A stretch of DNA of 64,000 bases from CAVXTT01 sp963764685 (GTDB lineage Bacteria; Bacteroidota; Ignavibacteria; Ignavibacteriales; Ignavibacteriaceae), in contig CAVXTT010000007.1 in the NCBI GenBank assembly GCA_963764685.1, positions 4,397-68,396 of the forward strand. Direction: 5' to 3'. The translations under genes were made by a program, and so were the position numbers. Below are positions 46,716 through 56,212 of this stretch, in pieces. Every line of letters begins with the position of its first letter. Within the stretch, counting starts at the first letter, position 1. A model generated the notes under the pieces. It had not been told where the DNA came from. It ran no database searches and saw only the letters and a program-made list of their open reading frames with translations.

Positions 46716-48179
46716 ATGTTTCAAAAAATTAAAATATTGTGTATTATTATTTTTTTAACAAGCACTGCCGGATTGCTTTCCCAGGATTTCCGTACAGAGA
46801 AGGATCTTCTCGGCGAAAAACAAATTCCGAATGATGCTTATTATGGTGTACAAACCCTTCGTGCACTTGAGAACTTTCAGATAAGCGGCGTTACAACAAA
46901 GGATTACCCTGAACTTGTCAATGCATTCGTAATAGTAAAACTTGCTGCTGCAAGAGCAAATTATGAATCAGGGGCATTGCCCAAATATGTGCTGGATGCA
47001 GTTGAAAAAGCCTGCAAGGAGGTACTTGCCGGTAAATATCACGATCAGTTTCTGGTTGATCTATACCAGGGAGGTGCAGGAACGTCGGCTAATATGAACG
47101 TGAATGAAGTACTTGCAAATATTGCACTTGAACTTGAAGGACATCCCAAAGGAGATTATGCTTACATCGAACCGCACGATCATCTGAATATGTCTCAATC
47201 AACGAATGATTCTTACCCTACTTCTCTTAAAATCGCAATGATATTGATGAATCAAAAACTTATTCCTGAACTTGAATTATTGATCAAGTCATTCGAGGCA
47301 AAGGGAAAAGAATTTGATAATATCCTGAAGATGGGACGAACCGAACTGCAGGATGCTGTTCCAATGACACTTGGACAAGAATTTAATGCATTTGCATCAC
47401 AGCTGAAGGGTGCCGTAAAGGAACTCAAACAGGCTGAAGAATACCTCTATGTTGTAAATATGGGAGGGACTGCAATCGGTACAAAGCTGAATGCACAAAA
47501 AGGATTTGTACAAAATTGTGCTAAGCACCTGGCAGAAATTACCGGGAAGAAAATTGTCCCGGCGGAAGACCTGATTGCAGCAACTTCTGATTTATCTGCA
47601 TTTGTTGTTTATTCCGGTGCTTTAAACTCACTTGCAGTTAAACTGTCAAAGATTGCCAGCGATTTAATTCTGCTTGCTTCGGGTCCAAGGACAGCTCTTT
47701 TTGAAATTAATCTTCCACCGCTTCAGCCTGGATCTTCAATTATGCCAGGAAAAGTAAATCCAGTTATGCCGGAGCTGATGAATCTTGTTACGTTCAGAGT
47801 TATGGGGAATGATGTTGCTGTAACTATAGCTGCTAAAACAGGACAACTTCAGCTTAATGCTTATGAGCCGCTGGCTCTTTCAGCAATTCTGGAATCTCAA
47901 AAGCTACTTACTAATACAATGAAAGCTTTCCGCACCAGTTGTGTTGATGGTATTACTGCAAATCAAAATGTTACTGATAAATATATTTCACAGAGTGTTG
48001 GAATTGTAACAGCACTAAATCCTGTACTGGGTTATGATAAATCTACCGAACTTGCCAAAGAAGCTTTAGAAACAGGAAAAGGAATTCTGGAGCTTGTTCG
48101 TGAGAAAAAGCTTTTAACCGAAGAACAAATCAAAGAGGTTCTCGATCCTAAGAAAATGACCGGGCAGGAAGATAAATAA
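46716..48179 (+). CDS. aspA: Aspartate ammonia-lyase with N-terminal signal peptide
   Basis: 487 residues. Residues 24-487 are a complete aspartase: EKDLLGEKQIPNDAYYGVQT, GGAGTSANMNVNEVLANIAL, SQSTNDSYPTSLKIAM, MGRTELQDAVPMTLGQEFNA and the SS-loop PGSSIMPGKVNPVMPELMN. Ahead of it stands MFQKIKILCIIIFLTSTAGL LSQ, which has all marks of a cleavable signal peptide; the usual cytoplasmic enzyme starts directly at the EDLLG segment. It deaminates aspartate to fumarate and ammonia. Being exported, it would do so in the periplasm, next to the Dcu carrier gene 15 bases upstream. No nonsense or frameshift. A hairpin follows. Confidence 0.92.
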   Translation: MFQKIKILCIIIFLTSTAGLLSQDFRTEKDLLGEKQIPNDAYYGVQTLRALENFQISGVTTKDYPELVNAFVIVKLAAARANYESGALPKYVLDAVEKACKEVLAGKYHDQFLVDLYQGGAGTSANMNVNEVLANIALELEGHPKGDYAYIEPHDHLNMSQSTNDSYPTSLKIAMILMNQKLIPELELLIKSFEAKGKEFDNILKMGRTELQDAVPMTLGQEFNAFASQLKGAVKELKQAEEYLYVVNMGGTAIGTKLNAQKGFVQNCAKHLAEITGKKIVPAEDLIAATSDLSAFVVYSGALNSLAVKLSKIASDLILLASGPRTALFEINLPPLQPGSSIMPGKVNPVMPELMNLVTFRVMGNDVAVTIAAKTGQLQLNAYEPLALSAILESQKLLTNTMKAFRTSCVDGITANQNVTDKYISQSVGIVTALNPVLGYDKSTELAKEALETGKGILELVREKKLLTEEQIKEVLDPKKMTGQEDK

Positions 48180-48197
48180 TTATTTATCCTTTTGTTT

Positions 48198-48233
48198 ATA
48201 ATCGCAGCCTTAGACTTTCAAGGCTGCGATTAT
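48198..48233 (+). terminator. Hairpin terminator after aspartase
   Basis: ATAATCGCAGCCTT pairs perfectly with AAGGCTGCGATTAT (14 bp) over an eight-base loop, 18 bases after the aspartase stop. There is no long T-run; the weak 3' tail may allow read-through into the next gene. Confidence 0.65.
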
Positions 48234-48265
48234 GTTATAATGCTAATTAGAAGAAAGGAACAGAT

Positions 48266-49345
48266 ATGAACAGCACATTGTCCAATAAAGATTTAACCCA
48301 GGTCATCCTGAGTGTAGTGATAATCCTTGCTTTAATGTTTGGAAGCATTTGGGTTTTTATGCCGTTTACTGCTGCAGTGCTCTGGGCTGCTATAATAGTA
48401 ATATCAACCTATAATTTTATGCTGAAGCTGCAGAAGTTATTATGGAATAGCAGAGGACTTGCTGTTACAATAATGCTTATACTGATACTTGCAGTTATTC
48501 TTGTTCCAATTATAATTGTAGCGGGAGGAATTATTTCAAATGCTTCTCAACTTTCCGGCTGGGTTAATTCCCTCACCGAACTTAGGGGTAAACCTGCACC
48601 GGACTGGATAACCGGAATGCCCCTTATAGGATCTCAGCTTGCTGCAGGCTGGGGTAAGCTTACTAGTTTAAGCAATGATGAATTAGTTCAGAAAGTATTT
48701 CCTGTTCTTAACGATATTGTTAAATGGTTAATCGCACAGGCTGGAAGCTTCGGCGCATTTATGATATATTTTCTGATCACTGTTATTATTTCAGGTATAC
48801 TTTATAGCAAGGGTGAAATTGCTGTAAAAGGTATACGGATGTTTGCTGTTCGTCTCGCAGGGGAAAGGGGAGATGAAATGGTAACATTAGCTGGACAGTC
48901 TATTAAAGCTGTTACGATGGGTGTAGTTATTACCGCACTGATCCAGTCAGTCCTTGGGGGTATTGGTCTGGCAGTTACGGGTGTACCGCGACCAGGTTTA
49001 CTAACAGCCATTATGTTTATATTAGGCTTAATGCAGATAGGTGCACTTCCTATTTTAGTACCTGCAGTTATCTGGAAGTATGCATCCGGAGATCCCGTTT
49101 GGGGAACTGTTCTTCTTGTCTGGTCAATTATTGCAGGAACTTCTGATAATGTAATTCGCCCCTTCCTTATAAAGCGAGGCGCCGACCTCCCAATCCTTCT
49201 TATTTTTGCCGGGGTAATCGGAGGTTTAATAGCATTTGGAATTGTAGGTCTTTTTATTGGTCCCGTTATTCTTGCCGTAACCTATACGTTATTAAAATCC
49301 TGGATTAAGGAAGGTCAGCAGGCAGCCAATCCGGCAAATGAGTAA
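48266..49345 (+). CDS. AI-2E family transporter (PerM/YdiK type)
   Basis: 359 residues with about eight membrane segments and the large extracytoplasmic loop typical of this family after the third (about 90-150). Landmarks: VFMPFTAAVLWAAIIVISTY, AVTMGVVITALIQSVLGGIG, GVPRPGLLTAIMFILGLMQI, and DNVIRPFLIKRGADLPILLI with GLFIGPVILAVTYTLL. Some members export autoinducer-2 and others exchange Na+ for H+; the sequence does not tell which. AAAGGA precedes the ATG. It lies after the aspartase hairpin and may be the last gene of the long run or a separate unit. Confidence 0.85.
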   Translation: MNSTLSNKDLTQVILSVVIILALMFGSIWVFMPFTAAVLWAAIIVISTYNFMLKLQKLLWNSRGLAVTIMLILILAVILVPIIIVAGGIISNASQLSGWVNSLTELRGKPAPDWITGMPLIGSQLAAGWGKLTSLSNDELVQKVFPVLNDIVKWLIAQAGSFGAFMIYFLITVIISGILYSKGEIAVKGIRMFAVRLAGERGDEMVTLAGQSIKAVTMGVVITALIQSVLGGIGLAVTGVPRPGLLTAIMFILGLMQIGALPILVPAVIWKYASGDPVWGTVLLVWSIIAGTSDNVIRPFLIKRGADLPILLIFAGVIGGLIAFGIVGLFIGPVILAVTYTLLKSWIKEGQQAANPANE

Positions 49346-49388
49346 TGATCGATATAATTACTAGAAAAATAAAAACTGATTAGTAGTT

Positions 49389-50771
49389 TTAAAAGTCAGC
49401 GTAGAAAATAAAGCCGATACGGGTGGCTGACCCCGATTGATCATCATTATTTATTCTTTTACCATGGGATAATTCCAAACCAAGCCTCATCCCTAGTAAA
49501 GGATTCCAGAAAATGTTTCCCGAAAAGTAGTAGCTGCGATGAAAGGCGTCAGGGGGTTCGAAATCTTTGTTATATATAGTTACATTACCAAATGTAAATG
49601 TGGATGAAGCGTCATTTCTCCATTTGTGAGAGAATGAGAGAAGGAGACCCGTTTCTGCTGTCGCTTCAAACAAATTTGTTGTTGGATTGTAAACAATATC
49701 TAAACCTTTTCCGCTAAGGGCTGTTATAAACCTTGCTACAGCCTGACCATAAACTCCCTGGTAAAGAAACTGATTATTTTTATCTATACTGTATGTTCCT
49801 GCCAGTAAAAAACCGTAACCCCAGATCTGATCGGAGGATGAAGCTGCATCCTTTACGGTAATTCCCCTGATAATGCTTGCTAAGGTAACATATCCGTTGG
49901 AATATGTATATCGTAATAATGCAGCCAGATCGGGAATAAATTGCGCAGGAACCCTATCGTTCAAAGAATCAGTAAGAATAACATCAGTTTTAGGGGATTC
50001 CAGGGATACAACATATCTAAGCTGCTGGGCTATCAGGATATCAGCATACCGCAGACGCACAGTTCGTAATTTAACCGAGCTGTTCGGTCCATCTGCATCA
50101 ACTGTGATCGGGATAGAATTAACATCGGTAAAAGATGACCATGTCTGTCCCACAAGGAATTTACCGCTCTCAACATAAGCGTGTCTTATCCTGAAAGCAT
50201 TGTTTTCACCTAAAAAATCTGTCTCGATCTTAACCGTAATTTTTCCCACGGCACTCGCTCTCGAAATAATCAACCCCAGTCGTGTCTGATTCGGTGCCAT
50301 AAAGAATCTTGGCTGGGTAATATTTTCCTCCCCGACAGGGATATCATAAGTAGAAAAATTATTTGCATCTGTAAGACCGTTAAGATCATAAGCTCCGGCA
50401 ATTCTTACAGAACCATAAATTCTCAGCTCACCATATCTTCGTTTTATTGTATAACCAGCCTGTTCCGAAACATCCTGGGGATGAATAACTATTTCTGCTG
50501 TATCGGAAGCTGCACTATCCGATACTGTTATAGTATCCGATACTGTTATAGTATCCGATACTGTTATAGTATCCGATACTGTTATAGTATCCGGTACTGT
50601 TATAGTGTCCGCTACTGTTATAGTGTCTGATTCTGTAATAATGTCTGATGAATCCTGCTGCGGAAACAGTGTAGATACAGAGTTCGAAAGGACAAGAAGA
50701 ACTACATATAAACTGAATCTGATATAATTTTTAGTAGTGCTTTTTAACAAAGTAAATGTCTGTAAAATCAA
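49389..50771 (-). CDS. DcaP-like porin with a six-residue tandem repeat near the N-terminus
   Basis: 460 residues. Signal-like N-terminus (SLYVVLLVLSNSVSTLFPQQ), then seven copies of (S/A/P)DTITV at about residues 45-87. The DcaP-like barrel follows: RIYGSVRIAGAYDLNGLTD-like (observed LRIYGSVRIAGAYDLNGLTD), PRFFMAPNQTRLGLIISRAS, VKIETDFLGENNAFRIRHAY, SGKFLVGQTWSSFTDVNSIP and the end ATRIGFIFYADF. It is the second DcaP-like gene in the window and converges on the Asp gene run. It would be an outer-membrane channel for small anions. The repeat is probably a flexible or coiled spacer, and its copy number is prone to change. Confidence 0.82.
   Translation of the reverse strand: MILQTFTLLKSTTKNYIRFSLYVVLLVLSNSVSTLFPQQDSSDIITESDTITVADTITVPDTITVSDTITVSDTITVSDTITVSDSAASDTAEIVIHPQDVSEQAGYTIKRRYGELRIYGSVRIAGAYDLNGLTDANNFSTYDIPVGEENITQPRFFMAPNQTRLGLIISRASAVGKITVKIETDFLGENNAFRIRHAYVESGKFLVGQTWSSFTDVNSIPITVDADGPNSSVKLRTVRLRYADILIAQQLRYVVSLESPKTDVILTDSLNDRVPAQFIPDLAALLRYTYSNGYVTLASIIRGITVKDAASSSDQIWGYGFLLAGTYSIDKNNQFLYQGVYGQAVARFITALSGKGLDIVYNPTTNLFEATAETGLLLSFSHKWRNDASSTFTFGNVTIYNKDFEPPDAFHRSYYFSGNIFWNPLLGMRLGLELSHGKRINNDDQSGSATRIGFIFYADF
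50516..50641 (-). repeat. 18-bp tandem repeat (seven units) inside the porin gene
   Basis: Unit TATCCGATACTGTTATAG. The first four copies (50516-50587) are identical; the next three diverge stepwise. Each unit contains GATACT...AGTATC, so every copy can fold into a small hairpin. It encodes the (S)DTITV repeats. Confidence 0.95.
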
Positions 50772-50906
50772 TGCTAAAATACCTTGTTCATCATCCTTTT
50801 CAAAGCAGGAATCTTACTCTATTTGTCAACAAAACAATGCGCCATATGTATGAAATGAGCTTATTTATACATAATTTTAATAGAGTAAAAAAATAAAGAC
50901 ATACCT

Positions 50907-52385
50907 ATGAAAACGAGGTTAGCCCTTCTTTTTATTTTAATTTCAGCTTGTTTTTCATCAGCGCAGGACAGGCATTACTGGGATCAGGCAGTTGGCGGAA
51001 GAACAGCTCTGTTAGGGGGAATAGCTGTCGGCGGGGTTGATGATTACAGCGCCACGTTTTATAACCCCGGTGCTCTGAGTTTTCTTACTAAAAAATCAAT
51101 GAATTTTAGTTTTAATATGTATGGAATAAAGGATTTCAGTTTCATTAATGGTGGAGGACCGGGAATTGATTCAAGGTATACAAGGGTTTCTTTATTTCCC
51201 GCTTCACTTGCAGGACCACTTCCATTTTTAGGAGACTCACTTAACCGCTTCAGTTATATGATATATAGTAATGGTTATTCCTATGTAAGAGTCTCGGAAA
51301 GGTATGAAGGTTATAATGATGTTATCCCGGCAAGACCTCAGTCACCCGCAGGATCGGGGGATCTGTTTGAAGGAGATGAATTTCTAATTAACCAGGGAAA
51401 GCTCGATGCTCTCCTGCAGGAAGTTACAATAGGATTTGGGTATGCAAGCAAATTGTCAGATCACGTTGGACTGGGATTAGCGTTCCTGGGGGCATACCGG
51501 GATCAGACTAAAATCAGGTACGAAAGTTATACCGCTTTTGACACTACTTATCAACAGACTGCAAGTACGGATGTATATATTGACAATGATTTTTGGGCAG
51601 TAAGAGTATCAGGAAAAATAGGAATCTCAATAGTATTTGAAAACTTTAAATTAGGGGCGGCAATTACTTCTCCGAGTGTCCCTATAAAATTGGCCAGCGG
51701 GGGTACTGATGGTGCCAGCCTGACTTCAAATAATGTTTTTTACAGCATTGATAGTACCACTAATGAAGGTAAAACAGAAAGTATCCTTGCCTCTGACAGA
51801 CAGGAGGGACTCCCTGTAACATATAAAACACCTTTCTCATTTTCAGCAGGTATTGAATATGATTTTTCTCAGGACACAAAAATTCATTTTGCAGCTGAAT
51901 GGTTTGCTCCACAGGATGCTTATGTTGTAATGCAGCCTGAAAGCGACAATTTTATAAGGAACTCTGCACCCACTATAAAACCAAAAGACAGTGCTGAAAT
52001 ATTAAGGGTCTTTGACGCGAAGAAAAGTATTATAAACTTCGGATTAGCATTGGAACATAAGCTCGATGCAAAGTTGTCAGGTTATGCTGCAGTTAGATCG
52101 GATTTCAGCAATGCAAATTATTCTGAGATCGATGGGCTGTCCCTGGGTTATACTGACTGGAATATTTATCATTTTACCCTGGGCGTATCAATGGTGGTTG
52201 ACAATTCCTTTATTGGAATAGGTTTCGAATACAGTCACGGAGAAAGATCTGACTTTCCCCAGGTATTTAATTTTCCTTCCGGCGCTGCCCAGCCCGATGA
52301 TATAATCCTTTATGGTTATAGAGGAACCTGCAAAGCAATTTATAACAATTTTAATATATTTGCGGGTATTACCCAGATGTTATAA
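50907..52385 (+). CDS. FadL/OmpP1-like outer-membrane transport protein
   Basis: 492 residues. Signal peptide MKTRLALLFILISACFSSAQ. The mature start is typical of the family: DQAVGGRTALLGGIAVGGVD then DYSATFYNPGALSFLTKKSM, corresponding to the N-terminal plug with the N-P-A/G-x-L motif. Long barrel strands follow (TIGFGYASKLSDHVGLGLAF, FSFSAGIEYDFSQDTKIHFA). FadL relatives bring hydrophobic compounds across the outer membrane. The following gene is of the same general type but not closely similar. It is divergent from the DcaP-like porin. Confidence 0.8.
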   Translation: MKTRLALLFILISACFSSAQDRHYWDQAVGGRTALLGGIAVGGVDDYSATFYNPGALSFLTKKSMNFSFNMYGIKDFSFINGGGPGIDSRYTRVSLFPASLAGPLPFLGDSLNRFSYMIYSNGYSYVRVSERYEGYNDVIPARPQSPAGSGDLFEGDEFLINQGKLDALLQEVTIGFGYASKLSDHVGLGLAFLGAYRDQTKIRYESYTAFDTTYQQTASTDVYIDNDFWAVRVSGKIGISIVFENFKLGAAITSPSVPIKLASGGTDGASLTSNNVFYSIDSTTNEGKTESILASDRQEGLPVTYKTPFSFSAGIEYDFSQDTKIHFAAEWFAPQDAYVVMQPESDNFIRNSAPTIKPKDSAEILRVFDAKKSIINFGLALEHKLDAKLSGYAAVRSDFSNANYSEIDGLSLGYTDWNIYHFTLGVSMVVDNSFIGIGFEYSHGERSDFPQVFNFPSGAAQPDDIILYGYRGTCKAIYNNFNIFAGITQML

Positions 52386-52497
52386 AGCATAAAGCAGATC
52401 ACTTAAAAGTCAATAATAATATTTTTACTTGATTTTGCTATTATTTTTATCAGAAAACCTATATAAATTAAAACACTTTAAATTAACCGGATTTTAG

Positions 52498-53964
52498 ATG
52501 CGTCTCATTTTAGTATTTTTTTTCTTTTTCGCAATTGCACCATATTATTTTGCACAGAATTATTATGCTCCAAACTCCCAGGATGCGTTACTATTTTCAC
52601 AGGTGGGAAGAATAGGTGATGCCAGGGGCTTAGGGATGGGAAATGCCCATTCAGCTATAAGCGACAACTATACAGCAGCTATTATGAATCCTGCAACACT
52701 TGGGCTTTCAAGAAGAATAACAATTACTACTTCAGTGGGCGCTAATCTCTTCAGAAACGACGCAACATTCTTAAACAACAAGACTTTCAGCTCAAAAACA
52801 GAAATGTTCCTTAACCAGTTTGGATTTGTTCTCCCTTTAGCTTCCGATTCGGCTGAAAATAATGTTGTACTCTCGATAGGTTATAATCAGGCAAATAACT
52901 ACAACAATATCCTGAAATTTTCAGGCTATAATCCCAATCCAAATAATTTAATTACCGATTTAACTTCGTACGGCAGCCCTTTGGTAAAAAGGCTATTATT
53001 AAGTTATCCTGTAAATGATCCCGGGACAGGTCAGTACCTGGGGGAGACGACTATCCTTAACAGCAATCTTGCCCAGGATGGATATGTCCTGAATGAAGGC
53101 ACACTAAATCTGTGGTCAGTAGGCTTCGCTTATGAATTCGCTCATAATATATTTTTTGGTGTGAGTGCTAATTATATCATCGGCAGTTATCTCACCGATA
53201 AAGAATTTTCTGAAACAGATTCTGCTGATTTCTATACCTCTGATGTTGAAACTGTGCCGGGTAACTCACTTACTGCAGGGTTCGAAGGATTTTATATAAA
53301 TAGTATTGTGGACAGAATTTATAACGGTGTTGATTTCAGATTCGGTGTCTTGTATAAATTCTTTGATTTTATTTCCATTGGTGCATCTGTTAAAACACCT
53401 TCCATAGTCTCAGTAGATGATTCAACTTTCTTCAGCGGACAAAGCAGATTCTCAACAGGAAATGTTGTAAATGTAGACTCCACATTAACCTCTGGTTTTA
53501 CAATTCAATCACCATATGAAGTTACTGTCGCTGCATCGGTAAATTTATTTATCCTTACCGGTACAGCAGAAGTAACTTATATTGATTACACCCAGATGAG
53601 GTTTTCTGATGGTCTTGATGTTCCTGCAAGATCTGCAATAAATAAAGTCATAATAGACGAATACTCACAGATCTTCAACCTAAAAGCCGGTGCAGAGTTC
53701 AGGATCCCCTTTACCGGGTTAAGTGTACGTGCCGGGGCAATGTATTTACCTTCACCTTTGAAGGGTGACCCTATGGATTTTGATAAAAAATACCTTACGG
53801 CAGGTGCGGGAATAAAATCAGGCGAAGGTGCAATAGAGTTTAATGTTGCATATATACTCGGTTTCTGGGATGAACTTTCAGGAGCTTATGGCCCGAATAT
53901 TCCTCAAATATCCAGAACAGTCAGATCAGATAATATAGTCGGCAGTTTAGTCCTGAGATTTTAA
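52498..53964 (+). CDS. FadL/OmpP1-like outer-membrane protein
   Basis: 488 residues, signal peptide MRLILVFFFFFAIAPYYFAQ. N-terminal plug-like stretch GDARGLGMGNAHSAISDNYT followed by AAIMNPATLGLSRRITITTS, the usual N-P-A-x-L site of FadL-like transporters. Barrel strands follow (EFRIPFTGLSVRAGAMYLPS) and the end is NIVGSLVLRF. It lies 112 bases after the gene at 50907, same direction; both may serve uptake of hydrophobic substrates. I see no evidence on the actual substrate. Confidence 0.82.
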   Translation: MRLILVFFFFFAIAPYYFAQNYYAPNSQDALLFSQVGRIGDARGLGMGNAHSAISDNYTAAIMNPATLGLSRRITITTSVGANLFRNDATFLNNKTFSSKTEMFLNQFGFVLPLASDSAENNVVLSIGYNQANNYNNILKFSGYNPNPNNLITDLTSYGSPLVKRLLLSYPVNDPGTGQYLGETTILNSNLAQDGYVLNEGTLNLWSVGFAYEFAHNIFFGVSANYIIGSYLTDKEFSETDSADFYTSDVETVPGNSLTAGFEGFYINSIVDRIYNGVDFRFGVLYKFFDFISIGASVKTPSIVSVDDSTFFSGQSRFSTGNVVNVDSTLTSGFTIQSPYEVTVAASVNLFILTGTAEVTYIDYTQMRFSDGLDVPARSAINKVIIDEYSQIFNLKAGAEFRIPFTGLSVRAGAMYLPSPLKGDPMDFDKKYLTAGAGIKSGEGAIEFNVAYILGFWDELSGAYGPNIPQISRTVRSDNIVGSLVLRF

Positions 53965-54146
53965 CCTTCGAAAGGGAAGTTTAACCTGCCGGGACTTGTT
54001 TTTTTATTTGAATATCTTTACCTATTTTTAATTGAACAAGTTTGGTATTCGTCCATTGAGTGCAAGTAAATTAATTTTGCTTCAAACCCTTAAATTCGTT
54101 ATAAATTATCCAACCTCTGCTCCTTCCAAAGTGTAAACAGGATTAA

Positions 54147-55997
54147 ATGGGCACCTTTATACAAATACTGGTTAATTTAATGCTTGTTGCTGCATTCTTT
54201 TATGTTGCAAGAAAAAAAGACTTTTTAAGTTTTTTTCATGGGGGGAAATGGCTCTTGACCTGGTTTGCTATAGGTACTATTACCCTAATGGACGAACTAA
54301 CATCCATTTACTATGCACCATTTGAAGCATACAGGTTTATCGGTCTTAAAGCTATATTTTATATTGCTTTAACCTCGATCCTAATAAGATTTCTTTCCAA
54401 AAGGATGGTTGAAATATCAGAGATACTTGATAGTGCAGGGATGAAAGGGGGGGGTGTTTATTCATTTTCTTACCTGGCATTCGGACCGAGTCTCTCTTTC
54501 ATTGCAATTTCTTCAATCATAGTAGATTATGTTTTAACAGCCACAATCTCAACTGTTGCAGCCGTAAACAATGGTACGGCATTTTTAGGTACCAGTCCTT
54601 TCGTAAATTACTTTCTAATGTTCGGAGTTATAGGGTTTATTACGTTCCTTAATATCCTGGGCATTAAAGAAAATGCAAGGTTTACTTTTTATATACTTGT
54701 ACTTGCCTCTTTTGTAATTGTTAATTTAATAATCAGCGGACTTCTCGAATTCAACGATGCTGCTATACATAATCTTGGGGAAGGGTATAAAGGTTTTATA
54801 GGAGATTTCAGCTCAGGAGATATTTTCTCCTCCTATTCCTTAATGATCGCAGGAATAGGAAGCTGTATACTTGCATACTCAGGAATAGAATCGGTTCTTC
54901 AAACGGCTTCACTTGTTAAGAACTGGAAAGTAATTAAAAAAGCATATGTTTTTCTTGCTCTCACAGTTGGAATAGTAACTCCTCTGATAGCTTTGCTTGC
55001 ATTATCATCGGGGGGGATAGACCTGAACGATCATGAGACTGACCTTATTCCATTCTTCGCATCAAGTATAAACGGGAGGGCATTCGGTATTATTGTAAGT
55101 ACTCTTGCTACAATAACTTTAATAATGGCTGTAAATACCGCTATGGTTGCCTCAGCAGAATTAATTGAAAAAGTTGCGGAGAGATACCAGTATAACTGGC
55201 TTATTACAGTAAATAAAAGACAGTCATTATATCGCATCCATCTTATTAATGCCGGATTTTATGCCGGGATATTAATAATAACCAGCGGGGCGCAGGCGGT
55301 ACTTGCTGAAATGTATGCTGTAGGACTTGTTGCCAGCTTTGTGATAAATACCGGTGGACTCCTGAAGTACAGGTACCAGAAAGGGAAAAAGGCAATTTCT
55401 GAATATTACACTTCCCGTTCGGCAACCCTTGTATTATTTATAATTCTTTTAAGTACACTAATATATATAATGACCCACCGACCTTATGGAACACTTCTAT
55501 GGTTCATAATTACTTCCATTTTTGTCTATTTCGGATTTATGATATCCAAGAAACGTTCACCCGAAGCATCATCCCGGGTAGAAACAAATACAGCAATGGA
55601 TATTGTGTTTACTTTAAGTGAGATGGAGGCTGAAAATGTTAATGTTGTGTTCAGAAGACCTAAAGAGGCGGACTTAATTGAAGATAATAAAAACACCGTA
55701 TATGTTACTTTTTATTCTCCTCGCCTGGAAAAACCCGAACGCCTGAAAAATGCCAACCAGATATGGATTGCTTACCAGCCCCGTACAAATCTTTACCAGA
55801 TGATCTATGGTATACTAACAACAATAAGATATGATCTGGGCAATCTTAAGAAAGTAACTGTACATTTTGGATGGCCAATGTCATCGTTGATGGACCGCCT
55901 GTCTGTCAGTACAATGATCTATAACGTTACCAGCCTGCCTAAAAAGTTTCCTGAATTCTCCTTCCAGCTCAGCTACTCCGGGAAAGAGCCTAAATAG
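54147..55997 (+). CDS. APC-superfamily amino acid permease with C-terminal soluble domain
   Basis: 616 residues. About twelve membrane segments (residues 5-470) with APC traits: LTWFAIGTITLMDELTSIYY, DSAGMKGGGVYSFSYLAFGP, and IAGIGSCILAYSGIESVLQT with the E-S pair of helix 6. The last 140 residues are soluble (EMEAENVNVVFRRPKEADLI, YQMIYGILTTIRYDLG) and unlike the plain permeases; they may sense or regulate. It is probably an amino acid:proton symporter or exchanger. AGGATTAA precedes the ATG. It stands alone between the FadL-like genes and the metal transporter. Confidence 0.82.
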   Translation: MGTFIQILVNLMLVAAFFYVARKKDFLSFFHGGKWLLTWFAIGTITLMDELTSIYYAPFEAYRFIGLKAIFYIALTSILIRFLSKRMVEISEILDSAGMKGGGVYSFSYLAFGPSLSFIAISSIIVDYVLTATISTVAAVNNGTAFLGTSPFVNYFLMFGVIGFITFLNILGIKENARFTFYILVLASFVIVNLIISGLLEFNDAAIHNLGEGYKGFIGDFSSGDIFSSYSLMIAGIGSCILAYSGIESVLQTASLVKNWKVIKKAYVFLALTVGIVTPLIALLALSSGGIDLNDHETDLIPFFASSINGRAFGIIVSTLATITLIMAVNTAMVASAELIEKVAERYQYNWLITVNKRQSLYRIHLINAGFYAGILIITSGAQAVLAEMYAVGLVASFVINTGGLLKYRYQKGKKAISEYYTSRSATLVLFIILLSTLIYIMTHRPYGTLLWFIITSIFVYFGFMISKKRSPEASSRVETNTAMDIVFTLSEMEAENVNVVFRRPKEADLIEDNKNTVYVTFYSPRLEKPERLKNANQIWIAYQPRTNLYQMIYGILTTIRYDLGNLKKVTVHFGWPMSSLMDRLSVSTMIYNVTSLPKKFPEFSFQLSYSGKEPK

Positions 55998-56212
55998 GGA
56001 ACATCTTTTATTCTTCTTTCATCCTCCTGACCGACGAAGTATATTGGTTCTGAATCAGCCCGGCATTTCTTTGTTTTGTAATCGTCTATGCTCCTGTTTT
56101 GGCTAAATAAATAGAAAATTTGTAATTTTATTTTAATCGAATTATTAATTTAAGCGTTATATTGCCGCTGGCCCAGGTAAACCAGTAACTCCAGACACAA
56201 AAAATTAATTCT

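Noticed and set aside
50516..50641. CRISPR-like or minisatellite non-coding repeat
   Set aside because: The units are contiguous, in frame and encode a regular peptide repeat within an intact gene.
55998..56212. Manganese riboswitch before the Nramp gene
   Set aside because: I looked for the conserved paired elements of yybP-ykoY RNAs and found none in the 215-base leader.
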